Below are positions 51,586 through 60,333 of a stretch of DNA of 64,000 bases, one piece after another. This DNA is from Aeromonas sanarellii (lineage in GTDB: Bacteria > Pseudomonadota > Gammaproteobacteria > Enterobacterales > Aeromonadaceae), in contig NZ_CDBN01000050.1 in the NCBI RefSeq assembly GCF_000820085.1, forward strand, positions 1-64,000, written 5' to 3'. Both the position numbers and the translations under genes were made by a program. The notes under the pieces are model-generated. The model saw only the letters and a program-made list of their open reading frames with translations, was not told the DNA's origin and ran no database searches. Position 1 is the stretch's first letter; every line of letters begins with the position of its first letter.

Positions 51586-54249
51586 ATGAACTTGAAACAT
51601 TCTCTGTTAGCCATTGCCATGTCTACCGTTTTCGCCGGCCCAGCACTGGCAGCCGATGCCGCCAAGCAAGCCGTGGTCGATGCCCTCGCCAGCAACCTCG
51701 TCGTCAAGTACGAAGTCGTCACCAATGACGGTGCCGGCGCCGGCCTCGACTGCCAGGCACTGGGCTCAGAGTGGGCGAGCTGCGGCGTTGCCAAGCTGCA
51801 CCTGACCAATACCGGGGCCGACGTCACCTCCAAGGACTGGAGCATCTATGTCTCCTCCATCCGCCGCATCCAGCGGGTGGACAACGACCAGTTCACCATC
51901 ACCCACCTGACCGGCGACCTCTATCGTTTGACGCCAACCGAGAAGTTCCAGGGCTTTGCCAAGGACGCCACGGTCGAGGTGCCCCTGGTGGTGGAATACT
52001 GGGTACTGTTCGAATCTGACATCATGCCGAACTGGTATGTCGCCAGCGAAGGGGCCGAGCCGAAAGTGCTGGCCAGCATGAGCAACATCGACGACGCCAG
52101 CACCTACGAGAAGCCGATGCCGGCGGACGGCTGGAAGCGCACCAAGGATGACAACAACATCCTGATGAACAGCGAGACCCGCTTCGCCGCGAACCAGACC
52201 AGCACCCTGCTGCCTGCCGGCAAGATTGACGACCGCATCCTGCCGAGCCCGATGAAGCAGGTGGTCAAGGCCGGCCCCCAGGTCGACTTCTCCACCATCA
52301 AGCTCAATGCCCTGGATCTGCCGAGCGATCGCGCCGAGGCCGTCAAGGCGCAACTGACCAAGCTGGGTGTTACCCTCTCCGACACCGGCTACCCGGTCAC
52401 CATCAAGCTCGGCAGCAAGCTCAAGCAGGCCGAAGGCTACGACATGACCATAGGCCAGAAGGGCACCGTCATTCAGGGTCACGACGTTGACGGCGCCTTC
52501 TGGGGGGCCCAGTCCCTGATCTCCCTCCTGGGGGTCAACGACAAGCTGGTGAGCCAGATGCATGTCGAGGATGCGCCGCGCTTTGAATACCGCGGCATGC
52601 AGACCGACGTGGCCCGTCACTTCCGAAGCCCGGAGACCCTGAAGAAGCTGGTGGACCAGATGTCCGCCATGAAGCTCAACGTGCTGCATCTGGGCCTGAC
52701 CAACGATGAAGGCTGGCGCATCGAGATCCCGGGCCTGCCTGAGCTGACCGACGTCGGCAGCCAGCGTTGCCACGATCTCTCCGAGACCCAGTGCCTGATG
52801 CCGCAGCTCGGCTCCGGCCCCACCAGCGACAACCAGGGTTCCGGTTTCTACAGCAAGGCGGACTACATCGACCTGGTACGCTATGCCAAGGCCCGCGGCG
52901 TGACCGTGATCCCCGAGATCAACATGCCGGCCCACGCCCGTGCCGCCGTGGTCTCCATGGAGGCGCGCTACAAGCGTCTGATGAGCGAGGGCAAAGAGGC
53001 CGAGGCCAACCAGTTCCGACTGACCGACCCGGCCGATACCTCCAACGTCACCTCGGTCCAGTTCTACGACAAGATGTCCTTCATCAACCCCTGCCAGCCG
53101 GGTGCCGCCACCTTCGTGGCCAAGGTGATGGATGAAGTGGCCCAGATGCACCAGGCCGCCGGCCAGCCGCTGACCGCATGGCACTACGGTGGTGACGAGG
53201 CGAAGAACATCATGCAGGGCGGTGGCTATCAGGATCCGGCCGTCACCAAGAAAGAAGAGCTGGTGGCGTGGAAGGGCAACGTCGACTCCAGCAAGCAGGA
53301 CAAGCCGTTCGGCAAGTCACCGATGTGCCAGAAGATGATCGACGATGGCAAGATCAAGGACGTGGCCGAGCTGCCGGTCCACTTTGCCAAGGAAGTGAGC
53401 GAGATGGTCAAGGGCCACGGCTTCTCCACCCTGCAGGCGTGGGAAGATGGCCTGAAGTACGCCACGGACGCCAGCGTGTTCGCCACCGACAAGACCCGGG
53501 TCAACTTCTGGGAAACCCTCTACTGGGGTGGCTTCAACGAGGCGATGAAGTGGGCGCACAAGGGCTATGAGGTGGTGCTCTCCAACCCCGACTACCTCTA
53601 CTTCGACTTCCCGAACGAGGTACACCCGGCCGAGCGCGGCTACTACTGGGCCACCCGCTTCAACGACACCCGCAAGGTGTTCGCCTTCGCCCCGGAAAAC
53701 CTGCCGCAGAACGCCGAGACCTCGGTTGACCGCGACGGCAACGCCTTCGTGGCCAAGGGGGATCAGGATCCGGTCAAGTTCAAGGGGATCTCCGGTCAGC
53801 AGTGGAGCGAAACCGTGCGCACCGATGCCCAGTACGAGTACATGGTCTATCCGCGCATCTTCTCCGTGGCCGAGCGCGCCTGGCACAAGGGCGGCTTCGA
53901 GCTCGACTACGTGAAGGGTCGCGAGTTCTCCGGCACCACCAAGCACGTGAACAAGACCACCCTGAACAAGGAGTGGAACCAGTTTGCCAACGTGCTGGGT
54001 CAGCGCGTGCTGCCCAAACTCGACCAGGCCGGGGTGGAATACCGCCTCTCCGTACCGGGTGCCAAGGTGGTGAACGGTGTGCTTGAAGCGAACGTGGATC
54101 TGCCGGGTCTGCCCATCCAGTACAGCCTGGACGGCACCAACTGGACCGCCTATGACGCCGCCGCCAAGCCGAGCGTGGATGGCAAGGTCTACCTGCGCAC
54201 CACCAGCTTCGATGGTAAGCGCACCAGCCGCGTCACCGAGCTGAACTGA
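51586..54249 (+). CDS. Chitobiase (GH20 beta-N-acetylhexosaminidase)
   Basis: An 887-residue exported enzyme that splits chitobiose and short chito-oligomers to GlcNAc. Signal peptide MNLKHSLLAIAMSTVFAGPA then ALA cleavage (about residue 22). An N-terminal carbohydrate-binding-like domain, the GH20b domain, the (beta/alpha)8 GH20 catalytic domain with the D537-E538 pair in HYGGDEAKN, and a C-terminal Ig-like domain (IQYSLDGTNWTAY) follow the Serratia chitobiase layout, and the length is similar. I place the start at 51586; an in-frame ATG at 51571 would add five residues before the signal. It feeds the adjacent NagE and NagBAC proteins, so the locus covers the path from chitobiose to fructose-6-P. 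Confidence 0.96.
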   Translation: MNLKHSLLAIAMSTVFAGPALAADAAKQAVVDALASNLVVKYEVVTNDGAGAGLDCQALGSEWASCGVAKLHLTNTGADVTSKDWSIYVSSIRRIQRVDNDQFTITHLTGDLYRLTPTEKFQGFAKDATVEVPLVVEYWVLFESDIMPNWYVASEGAEPKVLASMSNIDDASTYEKPMPADGWKRTKDDNNILMNSETRFAANQTSTLLPAGKIDDRILPSPMKQVVKAGPQVDFSTIKLNALDLPSDRAEAVKAQLTKLGVTLSDTGYPVTIKLGSKLKQAEGYDMTIGQKGTVIQGHDVDGAFWGAQSLISLLGVNDKLVSQMHVEDAPRFEYRGMQTDVARHFRSPETLKKLVDQMSAMKLNVLHLGLTNDEGWRIEIPGLPELTDVGSQRCHDLSETQCLMPQLGSGPTSDNQGSGFYSKADYIDLVRYAKARGVTVIPEINMPAHARAAVVSMEARYKRLMSEGKEAEANQFRLTDPADTSNVTSVQFYDKMSFINPCQPGAATFVAKVMDEVAQMHQAAGQPLTAWHYGGDEAKNIMQGGGYQDPAVTKKEELVAWKGNVDSSKQDKPFGKSPMCQKMIDDGKIKDVAELPVHFAKEVSEMVKGHGFSTLQAWEDGLKYATDASVFATDKTRVNFWETLYWGGFNEAMKWAHKGYEVVLSNPDYLYFDFPNEVHPAERGYYWATRFNDTRKVFAFAPENLPQNAETSVDRDGNAFVAKGDQDPVKFKGISGQQWSETVRTDAQYEYMVYPRIFSVAERAWHKGGFELDYVKGREFSGTTKHVNKTTLNKEWNQFANVLGQRVLPKLDQAGVEYRLSVPGAKVVNGVLEANVDLPGLPIQYSLDGTNWTAYDAAAKPSVDGKVYLRTTSFDGKRTSRVTELN

Positions 54250-54273
54250 TAGCTAGCCTTCAATCCATAACGC

Positions 54274-54297
54274 AAGGTGGGTCGCAAGACCCGCCTT
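54274..54297 (+). terminator. First hairpin after chitobiase
   Basis: AAGGTGGGTC and GACCCGCCTT pair over a GCAA tetraloop (one G-T wobble), followed by TCC only. GNRA loops stabilise mRNA 3-prime ends; termination is likely weak. An overlapping longer stem follows (TTTCCCAAG at 54296-54304 with CTTGGGAAA at 54322-54330). Confidence 0.55.
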
Positions 54298-54394
54298 TCC
54301 CAAGGGCGATAGGCCATCGGGCTTGGGAAAGGTTGACTCTGCGTGTGAACCTTTGTTGTGTGTGTTTTGTCTGTTTTTCATCACTTGAGACCCC

Positions 54395-54415
54395 GCCCCG
54401 TGCGGGGCTTTTTTT
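54395..54415 (+). terminator. Intrinsic terminator downstream of chitobiase
   Basis: GCCCCG-TG-CGGGGC followed by seven T residues (54409-54415). The strongest terminator of this gap. Confidence 0.85.
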
Positions 54416-54592
54416 GACCAGGATCTCTGCAATTTCTCCCGTTTCGCCGTTTTTGGTGCGCCAATGACCCGAATTGGCCAAATTCAGGTTGAGGCAGGGC
54501 GCGTAATGAGGGATCATACCCGGCTTGACGGCGGGGGTATGAGGGTGCCAGCCGGCACAACGTCCGCCAGTGACGCATTTTTGAGGTGAGCC

Positions 54593-56254
54593 ATGAGTCA
54601 GGCGAACAGCCCAACTAACTTTATTCGTCAGATCATTGATGAAGATCTGGCCAGCGGTAAGCACAACCGCGTGCATACCCGTTTCCCGCCGGAGCCGAAC
54701 GGTTATCTCCATATCGGCCACGCCAAATCCATCTGCCTGAACTTCGGCATCGCCCGCGACTACCAGGGCCAGTGCAACCTGCGCTTCGATGACACCAACC
54801 CGGCGAAGGAAGACATCGAGTTCGTGGAGTCCATCAAGCAGGACGTGCAGTGGCTCGGCTTCCAGTGGAGCGGCGAGATCTGCTACTCCTCCGACTATTT
54901 CCACAAGCTGCACGGCTATGCCATCGAGCTCATCGAGAAGGGGCTGGCCTATGTGGACGAGCTCTCCCCGGAGCAGATGCGCGAATACCGCGGCACCCTG
55001 ACCGCGCCGGGCAAGAACAGCCCGTTCCGCGATCGCAGCGTGGAAGAGAACCTGGCCCTGTTCGCCAAGATGAAGAACGGCGAGATGGCTGAAGGGAGCG
55101 CCTGCCTGCGCGCCAAGATCGACATGGCATCCCCCTTCATGGTGATGCGCGATCCCGTCATCTATCGCATCAAGTTTGCCCACCACCACCAGACCGGTGA
55201 CGAATGGTGCATCTACCCGATGTATGACTTCACCCACTGCATCTCGGACGCCCTGGAGGGGATCACCCACTCCCTGTGCACCCTGGAGTTCCAGGACAAC
55301 CGCCGCCTGTATGACTGGGTGCTGGACAACATCAGCATCGACTGTCACCCCCGTCAGTACGAGTTCTCCCGTCTGAACCTCGAATACACCGTCATGTCCA
55401 AGCGCAAGCTGAACCTGCTGGTGACCGAGGGGCACGTCAGCGGCTGGGATGACCCCCGCATGCTGACCGTCTCCGGTCTGCGCCGTCGTGGATACACCCC
55501 GGCTTCCATCCGCGAGTTCTGCAAGCGCATCGGCGTGACCAAGCAGGACAACATCGTCGAGATGAGCATGCTGGAAGCCTGTATCCGCGACGATCTCAAC
55601 GAGAACGCCCCGCGCGCCATGGCCGTGCTGCACCCGGTGAAGGTGGTGATCAAGAACCTGGCGGCCGACGAGGTGCTGACGGCGCCTGCGCACCCGAACA
55701 AGCCGGAGATGGGGGCCCGTGAGCTGCACTTCTCCCGCGAGATCTTCATCGACGAGGCGGACTTCAAAGAGGAAGCGAACAAGCAGTTCAAGCGTCTGGT
55801 GCTGGGCAAGGAAGTGCGCCTGCGCAACGCCTACGTCATCAAGGCCGAGCGGATCGAGAAGGATGCGGATGGCAAGGTCACCTGCATCTACTGCTCCTAC
55901 GATCCCGAGACCCTGGGCAAGGATCCGGCGGATGGCCGCAAGGTGAAAGGGGTGATCCATTGGGTCAGCGCCAGTCACTCCCTGCCGGCCGAAGTGCGTC
56001 TCTACGACCGTCTGTTCAAGGTGCCTAACCCGGGCGCCGAAGAGGACTTCGAGGCGGCCCTGAACCCGGAATCCCTGGTGATCATCGAGGGGGCCCGAGT
56101 GGAGGCTTCCCTGAAGGACGCCAGGCCGGAGTTTGCCTACCAGTTCGAACGCGAAGGGTACTTCTGCGCCGACAACAAGCTCTCCAGCGCCGAGCACCTG
56201 GTGTTCAACCGCACCGTGGCCCTGCGGGACGTCTGGGGCAAGGCCGAGGCCTGA
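54593..56254 (+). CDS. glnS: Glutaminyl-tRNA synthetase
   Basis: A 553-residue class I synthetase (E. coli 554). The HIGH motif appears in [16 protein letters not shown], and the KMSKS-equivalent as VMSKRKL. The catalytic Rossmann core (1-260) and the two anticodon-binding beta-barrels (about 340-540) are present. It charges tRNA-Gln. GAGGTGAG lies upstream of the ATG. It is separated from fur by a bidirectional terminator. Confidence 0.98.
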   Translation: MSQANSPTNFIRQIIDEDLASGKHNRVHTRFPPEPNGYLHIGHAKSICLNFGIARDYQGQCNLRFDDTNPAKEDIEFVESIKQDVQWLGFQWSGEICYSSDYFHKLHGYAIELIEKGLAYVDELSPEQMREYRGTLTAPGKNSPFRDRSVEENLALFAKMKNGEMAEGSACLRAKIDMASPFMVMRDPVIYRIKFAHHHQTGDEWCIYPMYDFTHCISDALEGITHSLCTLEFQDNRRLYDWVLDNISIDCHPRQYEFSRLNLEYTVMSKRKLNLLVTEGHVSGWDDPRMLTVSGLRRRGYTPASIREFCKRIGVTKQDNIVEMSMLEACIRDDLNENAPRAMAVLHPVKVVIKNLAADEVLTAPAHPNKPEMGARELHFSREIFIDEADFKEEANKQFKRLVLGKEVRLRNAYVIKAERIEKDADGKVTCIYCSYDPETLGKDPADGRKVKGVIHWVSASHSLPAEVRLYDRLFKVPNPGAEEDFEAALNPESLVIIEGARVEASLKDARPEFAYQFEREGYFCADNKLSSAEHLVFNRTVALRDVWGKAEA

Positions 56255-56303
56255 TATGAGAGGGCAGGGGAGACCCTGCCACTTCAATCCGGATGACGGA
56301 CAC

Positions 56304-56332
56304 AAAAAAGCCAGCGTGATGCTGGCTTTTTT
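56304..56332. terminator. Bidirectional terminator glnS / fur
   Basis: AAAAAAGCCAGC (56304-56315) and GCTGGCTTTTTT (56321-56332) over GTGAT; perfect 12-bp symmetry with T-runs on both strands. Confidence 0.93.
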
Positions 56333-56354
56333 CATGGCACGCGCGGCGAAGCGG

Positions 56355-56783
56355 TTATTCGTCGTGCTTGCAGTCACCGTTGGCGCAGTGGCCATACAGG
56401 TAGAGGCTGTGGTTGGTCAGGCGGATGTTGTGCGCCTTGGCGATGTCGCGCTGACGCTGCTCGATCACCTCGTCGGAGAACTCGATCACCTTGCCGCAGT
56501 CCAGGCAGACCAGGTGGTCGTGATGCTCCTGAGTCGCCAGCTCGAACACCGACTTGCCCCCTTCGAAGTGGTGACGGGTGACGATACCGGCATCATCAAA
56601 CTGGTTGAGAACGCGATAGACGGTGGCGAGACCAATCTCCTCACCCTGATCGATCAGCCGTTTGTACAGATCTTCCGCACTGGTGTGCTGGCAGTCCGGC
56701 TGTTGCAGGATTTCCAGGATCTTGACGCGGGGCAAGGTGATCTTGAGCCCGGCCTTTTTTAACGCTTGGTTGTTGTCTGCCAT
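56355..56783 (-). CDS. fur: Ferric uptake regulator Fur
   Basis: A 142-residue metalloregulator (E. coli 148). Winged HTH with HTSAEDLYKRL and EIGLATVYRVLNQF; metal-binding residues in HHFEGGKSVFELATQEHHDHLVCLDCGK and a late CANGDC pair that likely binds structural zinc. It represses iron acquisition genes with Fe2+. In E. coli fur follows fldA; here the divergent DUF4442 gene lies between them. A possible -10 is at 56867-56872. Confidence 0.97.
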   Translation of the reverse strand: MADNNQALKKAGLKITLPRVKILEILQQPDCQHTSAEDLYKRLIDQGEEIGLATVYRVLNQFDDAGIVTRHHFEGGKSVFELATQEHHDHLVCLDCGKVIEFSDEVIEQRQRDIAKAHNIRLTNHSLYLYGHCANGDCKHDE

Positions 56784-56866
56784 ATTCTATTTATTCGCAT
56801 TCTCGAAGGTGTGGTTATTCTGATTGACTGCCGCTGGAATGGCAACCACGAACTCGCTTGGCCTGT

Positions 56867-56872
56867 CATTAT
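56867..56872 (-). promoter_or_regulatory. Candidate fur -10 box
   Basis: Minus-strand TATAAT, 84 nt from the fur start. No good -35 at the standard distance; I saw no clear Fur box nearby. Confidence 0.35.
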
Positions 56873-57006
56873 AGGTCGTAGCCAAGTTAAAAATAAACAC
56901 AGCAATTCAATGGGTTTAGCACATTTACCCCACTGGAAGATTAATCCGGCCCGCTTGCTCCACGAGAGAATGTTGATACTATGTGATCTCTTCATAGTCT
57001 GGTCGG

Positions 57007-57489
57007 ATGAGATCCATGGATTGGCTTTTTGGCAACGCGGCCTGGGTGCGCTGTGCCCTCAACGCCTGGCCCCCGTTCTGGGGCGCCGGCATCAAGATAG
57101 AGACATTGAGTTCCGATTTTCGCTTCTGCCGGGTGACCCTCAAGTCCCGCTGGTGGAACAAGAATGCCAACCGCACCCAGTTCGGTGGCAGCATGTTCGC
57201 CATGACGGATCCCATCTATCCGCTGATGCTGATGGGTCATTTCAAGAACCGCTATTACGTCTGGGACAAGGCGGGCAGCATCAACTTCATCAAGCCTGGC
57301 AAGGGCAAGCTGGTGGCCGAGTTCACCCTGACCGACGGCAAGCTGGCGTCGATCGTGGCGGCGACCGAGGGGGGAGACAAGCACTTCCCCGAGTTCGAGG
57401 TGCTGGTGCAGGACAGCCAGGGCGAGCTGGTGGCCCAGGTGAAGCGCACCCTCTATGTCAGATCCAAGCCCCAGCACAGAGGCGGCTGA
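57007..57489 (+). CDS. DUF4442 (hotdog-fold, PaaI/YiiD-like) protein
   Basis: A 160-residue protein with a predicted hotdog fold. WWNKNANRTQFGGSMFAMTDP is the family block (the N-x-T-x-x-F-G-G-S motif sits where thioesterases bind the CoA or ACP thioester). Activity not proven; related proteins are annotated as putative thioesterases. ATG at 57007 or 57016 are both possible; neither has a strong ribosome site. Confidence 0.85.
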   Translation: MRSMDWLFGNAAWVRCALNAWPPFWGAGIKIETLSSDFRFCRVTLKSRWWNKNANRTQFGGSMFAMTDPIYPLMLMGHFKNRYYVWDKAGSINFIKPGKGKLVAEFTLTDGKLASIVAATEGGDKHFPEFEVLVQDSQGELVAQVKRTLYVRSKPQHRGG

Positions 57490-57502
57490 GCGCGGAAGAC
57501 AG

Positions 57503-57537
57503 ATGCAACAAGGGCCCCGTCGGGGCCCTTGTTGCAT
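57503..57537. terminator. 17-bp palindrome between DUF4442 gene and fldA
   Basis: ATGCAACAAGGGCCCCG (57503-57519) and its exact complement (57521-57537) around a single T. Very stable on either strand. No T-tract follows, but the AAGGGCCCC/GGGGCCCTT core and the location between convergent genes suggest a shared 3-prime end structure. Confidence 0.65.
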
Positions 57538-57553
57538 GGAGAGGGGAGGGAGA

Positions 57554-58078
57554 TCACTCCAGCTCGCTCAGGCACATCTCTTCGTGCAGTTGCTTGCACC
57601 AGCCCTTGACGCGCTCTGCGGTCAGCTCCGGCTGGCGATCCTCGTCGATGCCCAGACCCACGAAGTGCTTGTCATCCACCAGGGCCTTGGAGGCTTCGAA
57701 CTCGTAACCGGCGGTCGGCCAGTGACCTATGATGATGGCGCCCTTGGCTTCGACGATGTCACGCAGGGTGCCCATGGCGTCGAGGAAGTACTCGGCATAG
57801 TCTTCCTGATCGCCGCATCCGAAGATGGCGACCAGCTTGTTGGTGAAGTCGATCTCTTCGAGCTCGGGGAAGAAGTCGTCCCAATCGGCCTGGGCCTCGC
57901 CGTAGTACCAAGTCGGGATACCGAACATCAGCAGATCGAAGCTGTCGATGTCGGCCTTGCTGCTCTTGGCAATGTCACGGACTTCAATCAGTTGCTTGCC
58001 CAGTTCTTTCTGGATCATCTTGGCGACAGCTTCGGTATTACCGGTATCGCTGCCGAAAAACAGACCTACACTAGCCAT
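57554..58078 (-). CDS. fldA: Flavodoxin 1
   Basis: A 174-residue long-chain flavodoxin (E. coli 176). FMN phosphate loop GLFFGSDTGNTEAVAK, then TWYYGEAQADWDDF and GCGDQEDYAEYF. A low-potential electron carrier for BioB, MetH, IspG/H and pyruvate:flavodoxin oxidoreductase. Two partners, BioB and NifJ, are encoded in this window. Sits in the fldA-ybfE-(DUF2788)-ybfF group, as in E. coli apart from the added gene. Confidence 0.97.
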   Translation of the reverse strand: MASVGLFFGSDTGNTEAVAKMIQKELGKQLIEVRDIAKSSKADIDSFDLLMFGIPTWYYGEAQADWDDFFPELEEIDFTNKLVAIFGCGDQEDYAEYFLDAMGTLRDIVEAKGAIIIGHWPTAGYEFEASKALVDDKHFVGLGIDEDRQPELTAERVKGWCKQLHEEMCLSELE

Positions 58079-58118
58079 AGTGTTTAGTTACCCGTATCTG
58101 GTGTTGATGCTTAACGGT

Positions 58119-58415
58119 TCAGATTGCGATGCCTGCTGCATGAGCAGACTCGATCTGTTGCTTCAGGATAGATTGGATCAGCTCGGCTCGGCTGACGTTC
58201 TGTTGCAGCGCAAGTTGGTTCAGGCGCTCCAGCAACTCGGCTTCCACCTTCAACTCGACCCGCTTCAGCCCGTTCTCCCGATCGCGCTTGAGCTGGTTGC
58301 GCTTGTTGATCTTGAGCTGGGTCTCACGGGGGAGTGGGTTGGTCTTTGGCCTGCCGGGGCGCTTCTCAGTTGCGAACAGATCCAGTGTTGTTCGATCAGT
58401 TTGCTGTTTGGCCAT
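58119..58415 (-). CDS. ybfE: YbfE-like LexA-regulated protein
   Basis: A 98-residue basic protein. The C-terminal half (RVELKVEAELLERLNQLALQ ... SRAELIQSILKQQI) is a ribbon-helix-helix-like DNA-binding motif; the N-terminus is polar (KRPGRPKTNPLPRETQLKIN). Corresponds to E. coli YbfE upstream of fldA, which belongs to the SOS regulon. I did not find a CTGT-N8-ACAG LexA box directly at its start, so SOS control is uncertain in this species. Confidence 0.9.
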   Translation of the reverse strand: MAKQQTDRTTLDLFATEKRPGRPKTNPLPRETQLKINKRNQLKRDRENGLKRVELKVEAELLERLNQLALQQNVSRAELIQSILKQQIESAHAAGIAI

Positions 58416-58435
58416 ACATCACAGATGAAAAGTAG

Positions 58436-58657
58436 TTAGCCGATCCCTGAGCCTTCCCAGCCCATTTCGATCAGCCCCTTGGCGACAAAACCCGCGCAAC
58501 CCAGAAACAGCACCAGCCAGACGACGAAGCGGCCAAAACGGGGCACGTTGCCGCGTTTGAGCACATCCTGAATGGCCAGGCCAATCAGCAGGAAGATGGC
58601 CACGAAGAACAGCTTCAGGCCCAGACTCTCGATGAGATCGATGTGTTCACTCAGCAT
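58436..58657 (-). CDS. DUF2788 small membrane protein
   Basis: A 73-residue protein with two TM segments (about 12-31 and 44-65) and a conserved-looking RFGRFVVWLVLFLGCAGFVAKG. Function unknown; common in Vibrio/Aeromonas/Pseudomonas next to ybfE or related genes. GGAG lies about 12 nt upstream of the ATG. Lies 20 nt ahead of ybfE, so probably cotranscribed with it. Confidence 0.85.
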   Translation of the reverse strand: MLSEHIDLIESLGLKLFFVAIFLLIGLAIQDVLKRGNVPRFGRFVVWLVLFLGCAGFVAKGLIEMGWEGSGIG

Positions 58658-58712
58658 GGATTGCGCGCACTCCTTAAGACGGGCGCACTATATCACAAAG
58701 GATTTGAAACTG

Positions 58713-59495
58713 TTAACCGCCTGTCGACAGGAAATCCACAACCAGTTTGTTGAACAAAACCGGCTTTTCCGCGTGCAGCCAGTGGCCGGTTCCGGCGATC
58801 ACCCGCACCCTGGCCGCCGGGAACTGGGCCAGGGCCGTCTCACTGTATTGGGGCAACATGTAGTCCGACTCTCCTCCCTTGATGAAGAGCGTCGGCCCCT
58901 CGAAACGGCGCTCGTCATCGGGCCAGCCCATGATGTTGGCGTAGTTGCGCTCGAGGGCCGGCACGTTGAAACGCCACCCCCACCCTGACTCCCCTTTGGC
59001 GAAGGATTTGAGCAGGAACTGGCGCACCCCGGCGATCTCGATGTGCTCCGCCAGCATGGCTTCCGCCTCGCTGCGGCTTTGGGGAGCGTGCTCGAGCGTG
59101 GCGTTGAGCCCGGCGAAGACGTTCTTGTGGCGGGCGTGGGGATAGGCCACGGGGGCGATGTCGGCCACCACCAGCTGGTTGACCCGTTCCGGTGCCTGCT
59201 TGGCGAGCTGCATGGCGACCTTGCCCCCCATGGAGTGACCCACCAGGGCCACCCGATCGAGCCCAAGGTGGTCCAGCAAGGCGAGGATGTCCGCCGCCTG
59301 GGCCGGGTAGCTCATCTCATCCGAGTGAAAGGAGGCGCCGTGATTGCGCAGATCGACGCTGATGACCCTGTACTGTTCGCCGAGCGGGCGCGCCAGCAGG
59401 CCGAGGTTGTCCAGGCTGCCGAACAGGCCGTGGATCAGCACGACGGGGGCCCCCTGGCCCTGCTCCTTGAAATTCAATAATGAGTTTTGTTGCAA
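58713..59495 (-). CDS. ybfF: Alpha/beta hydrolase YbfF (acyl-CoA esterase)
   Basis: A 260-residue esterase. The oxyanion HGLFGSLDNLG, nucleophile elbow GHSMGGK (Ser), a DIAPV motif, and the C-terminal catalytic histidine in AGTGHWLHAEKP agree with E. coli YbfF (254 aa), reported to hydrolyse acyl-CoA esters. The best start is TTG at 59495: AAGGTG lies 5 nt upstream, no in-frame ATG exists near the N-terminus, and HGLFG then falls at the family position. Divergent from seqA. Not BioH, though of the same fold. Confidence 0.92.
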   Translation of the reverse strand: MQQNSLLNFKEQGQGAPVVLIHGLFGSLDNLGLLARPLGEQYRVISVDLRNHGASFHSDEMSYPAQAADILALLDHLGLDRVALVGHSMGGKVAMQLAKQAPERVNQLVVADIAPVAYPHARHKNVFAGLNATLEHAPQSRSEAEAMLAEHIEIAGVRQFLLKSFAKGESGWGWRFNVPALERNYANIMGWPDDERRFEGPTLFIKGGESDYMLPQYSETALAQFPAARVRVIAGTGHWLHAEKPVLFNKLVVDFLSTGG

Positions 59496-59569
59496 AATGA
59501 CACCTTGTCGGTCGTGGGCTGTGTCGCCAGGTTTTTTAACACACTGAAAGAAAAGGATTTCATTCCTGA

Positions 59570-59610
59570 TGGGGCATTTTTTTGTGGTTTTTTTCCAAAA
59601 AAAGCGCCCC
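59570..59610. repeat. A/T-tract hairpin between ybfF and seqA
   Basis: GGGGCATTTTTTTT (59570-59583) faces AAAAAAAGCGCCCC (59597-59610) across 13 nt containing another T-run. The T8/A7 tracts and GGGGC/GCCCC bases would make a long stem on either strand. Function unclear; could attenuate ybfF transcription or mark a curved-DNA element upstream of seqA. Confidence 0.5.
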
Positions 59611-59701
59611 GGGATCGGCTATCAGTGCGGGGGATCACACACTTGGCCCGCCATTATGCCGTATTCTCGGTGAGATTCATGCACATCTGCCAGCCCCTCC
59701 C

Positions 59702-59730
59702 TTGGGCTGCCGGGTCTGCCTATGTATAAT
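59702..59730 (+). promoter_or_regulatory. seqA promoter
   Basis: TTGGGC (59702-59707), 17-bp spacer, perfect TATAAT (59725-59730). TSS near 59737, leader about 31 nt. Confidence 0.65.
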
Positions 59731-59767
59731 CGCCGCATCCGAATTTCGACGAGTCCAGCGCATCCCT

Positions 59768-60280
59768 ATGAAAACCATCGAGCTTGATGACGATCTCTAC
59801 CTCTTTATCGCGAGCCAGACCAGGCACATCGGCGAGAGTGCGTCCGATATCCTGCGCCGTCTGCTGGAGCAACCCGGTCAGCTGACCCCGGTCGCCCCTG
59901 TCGCGGCACCGACCCAGTCTCAGTCCCAGCCGGTGGCCGATGCGCTGGGGCTGGAGGCCCTGCTGGATTCCGGCGAGCTGCAGAAGGAAGAGAAGTCCAT
60001 CAACCGCTTCATGCTGGTATTGAGCACCCTCTACCGGGACAACCCGGAGGGCTTCACTCAGGCGACCGAGATCAAGGGGCGCAAGCGCGTCTATTTCTCC
60101 CGGGATCCCGAGGCGCTGCGTGCCAGTGGCAGCACCACCAAGCCCAAGCCGGTGCCGGATACCCCGTTCTGGGTGATCACCAATACCAACACCAGTCGCA
60201 AGCAGAACATGGTGGCCCAGCTGATGACCAGCATGGGTTATGACGAGGATCTGACGGCTCGGGTGTGCGGCGCCGTTTAA
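59768..60280 (+). CDS. seqA: Negative modulator of replication initiation SeqA
   Basis: A 170-residue protein (E. coli 181). The N-terminal oligomerisation helix-turn-strand ([18 protein letters not shown] ... SDILRRLL) is joined by a Pro/Gln/Ser-rich linker to the C-terminal domain that binds hemimethylated GATC pairs ([45 protein letters not shown]). It sequesters oriC and implies Dam methylation in this organism. The start aligns with E. coli; the ribosome site is poor. Followed by pgm after 53 nt, as in E. coli. Confidence 0.97.
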   Translation: MKTIELDDDLYLFIASQTRHIGESASDILRRLLEQPGQLTPVAPVAAPTQSQSQPVADALGLEALLDSGELQKEEKSINRFMLVLSTLYRDNPEGFTQATEIKGRKRVYFSRDPEALRASGSTTKPKPVPDTPFWVITNTNTSRKQNMVAQLMTSMGYDEDLTARVCGAV

Positions 60281-60333
60281 CGCATCAACGACTCAAGGCC
60301 TTGCCGGGCAAGGCTCAGCTCAAGGAAAACGCC

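Larger units (their letters stand above)
54250..54592. other. Structured intergenic region chitobiase-glnS
   Basis: A gap of 343 bp without a supported gene. Three hairpins follow the chitobiase stop (54274-54297, 54296-54330, 54395-54415), then about 170 bp of glnS upstream sequence. Confidence 0.6.

Noticed and set aside
58380..58440. LexA box at ybfE
   Set aside because: The best candidate has CTGT and ACAG thirteen bases apart instead of eight, so it does not qualify.
58713..59495. YbfF as the missing BioH of the biotin pathway
   Set aside because: Sequence blocks (HGLFGSLDNLG, DIAPV, FLLKSF) and synteny with seqA-pgm identify YbfF; BioH is expected elsewhere in the genome.
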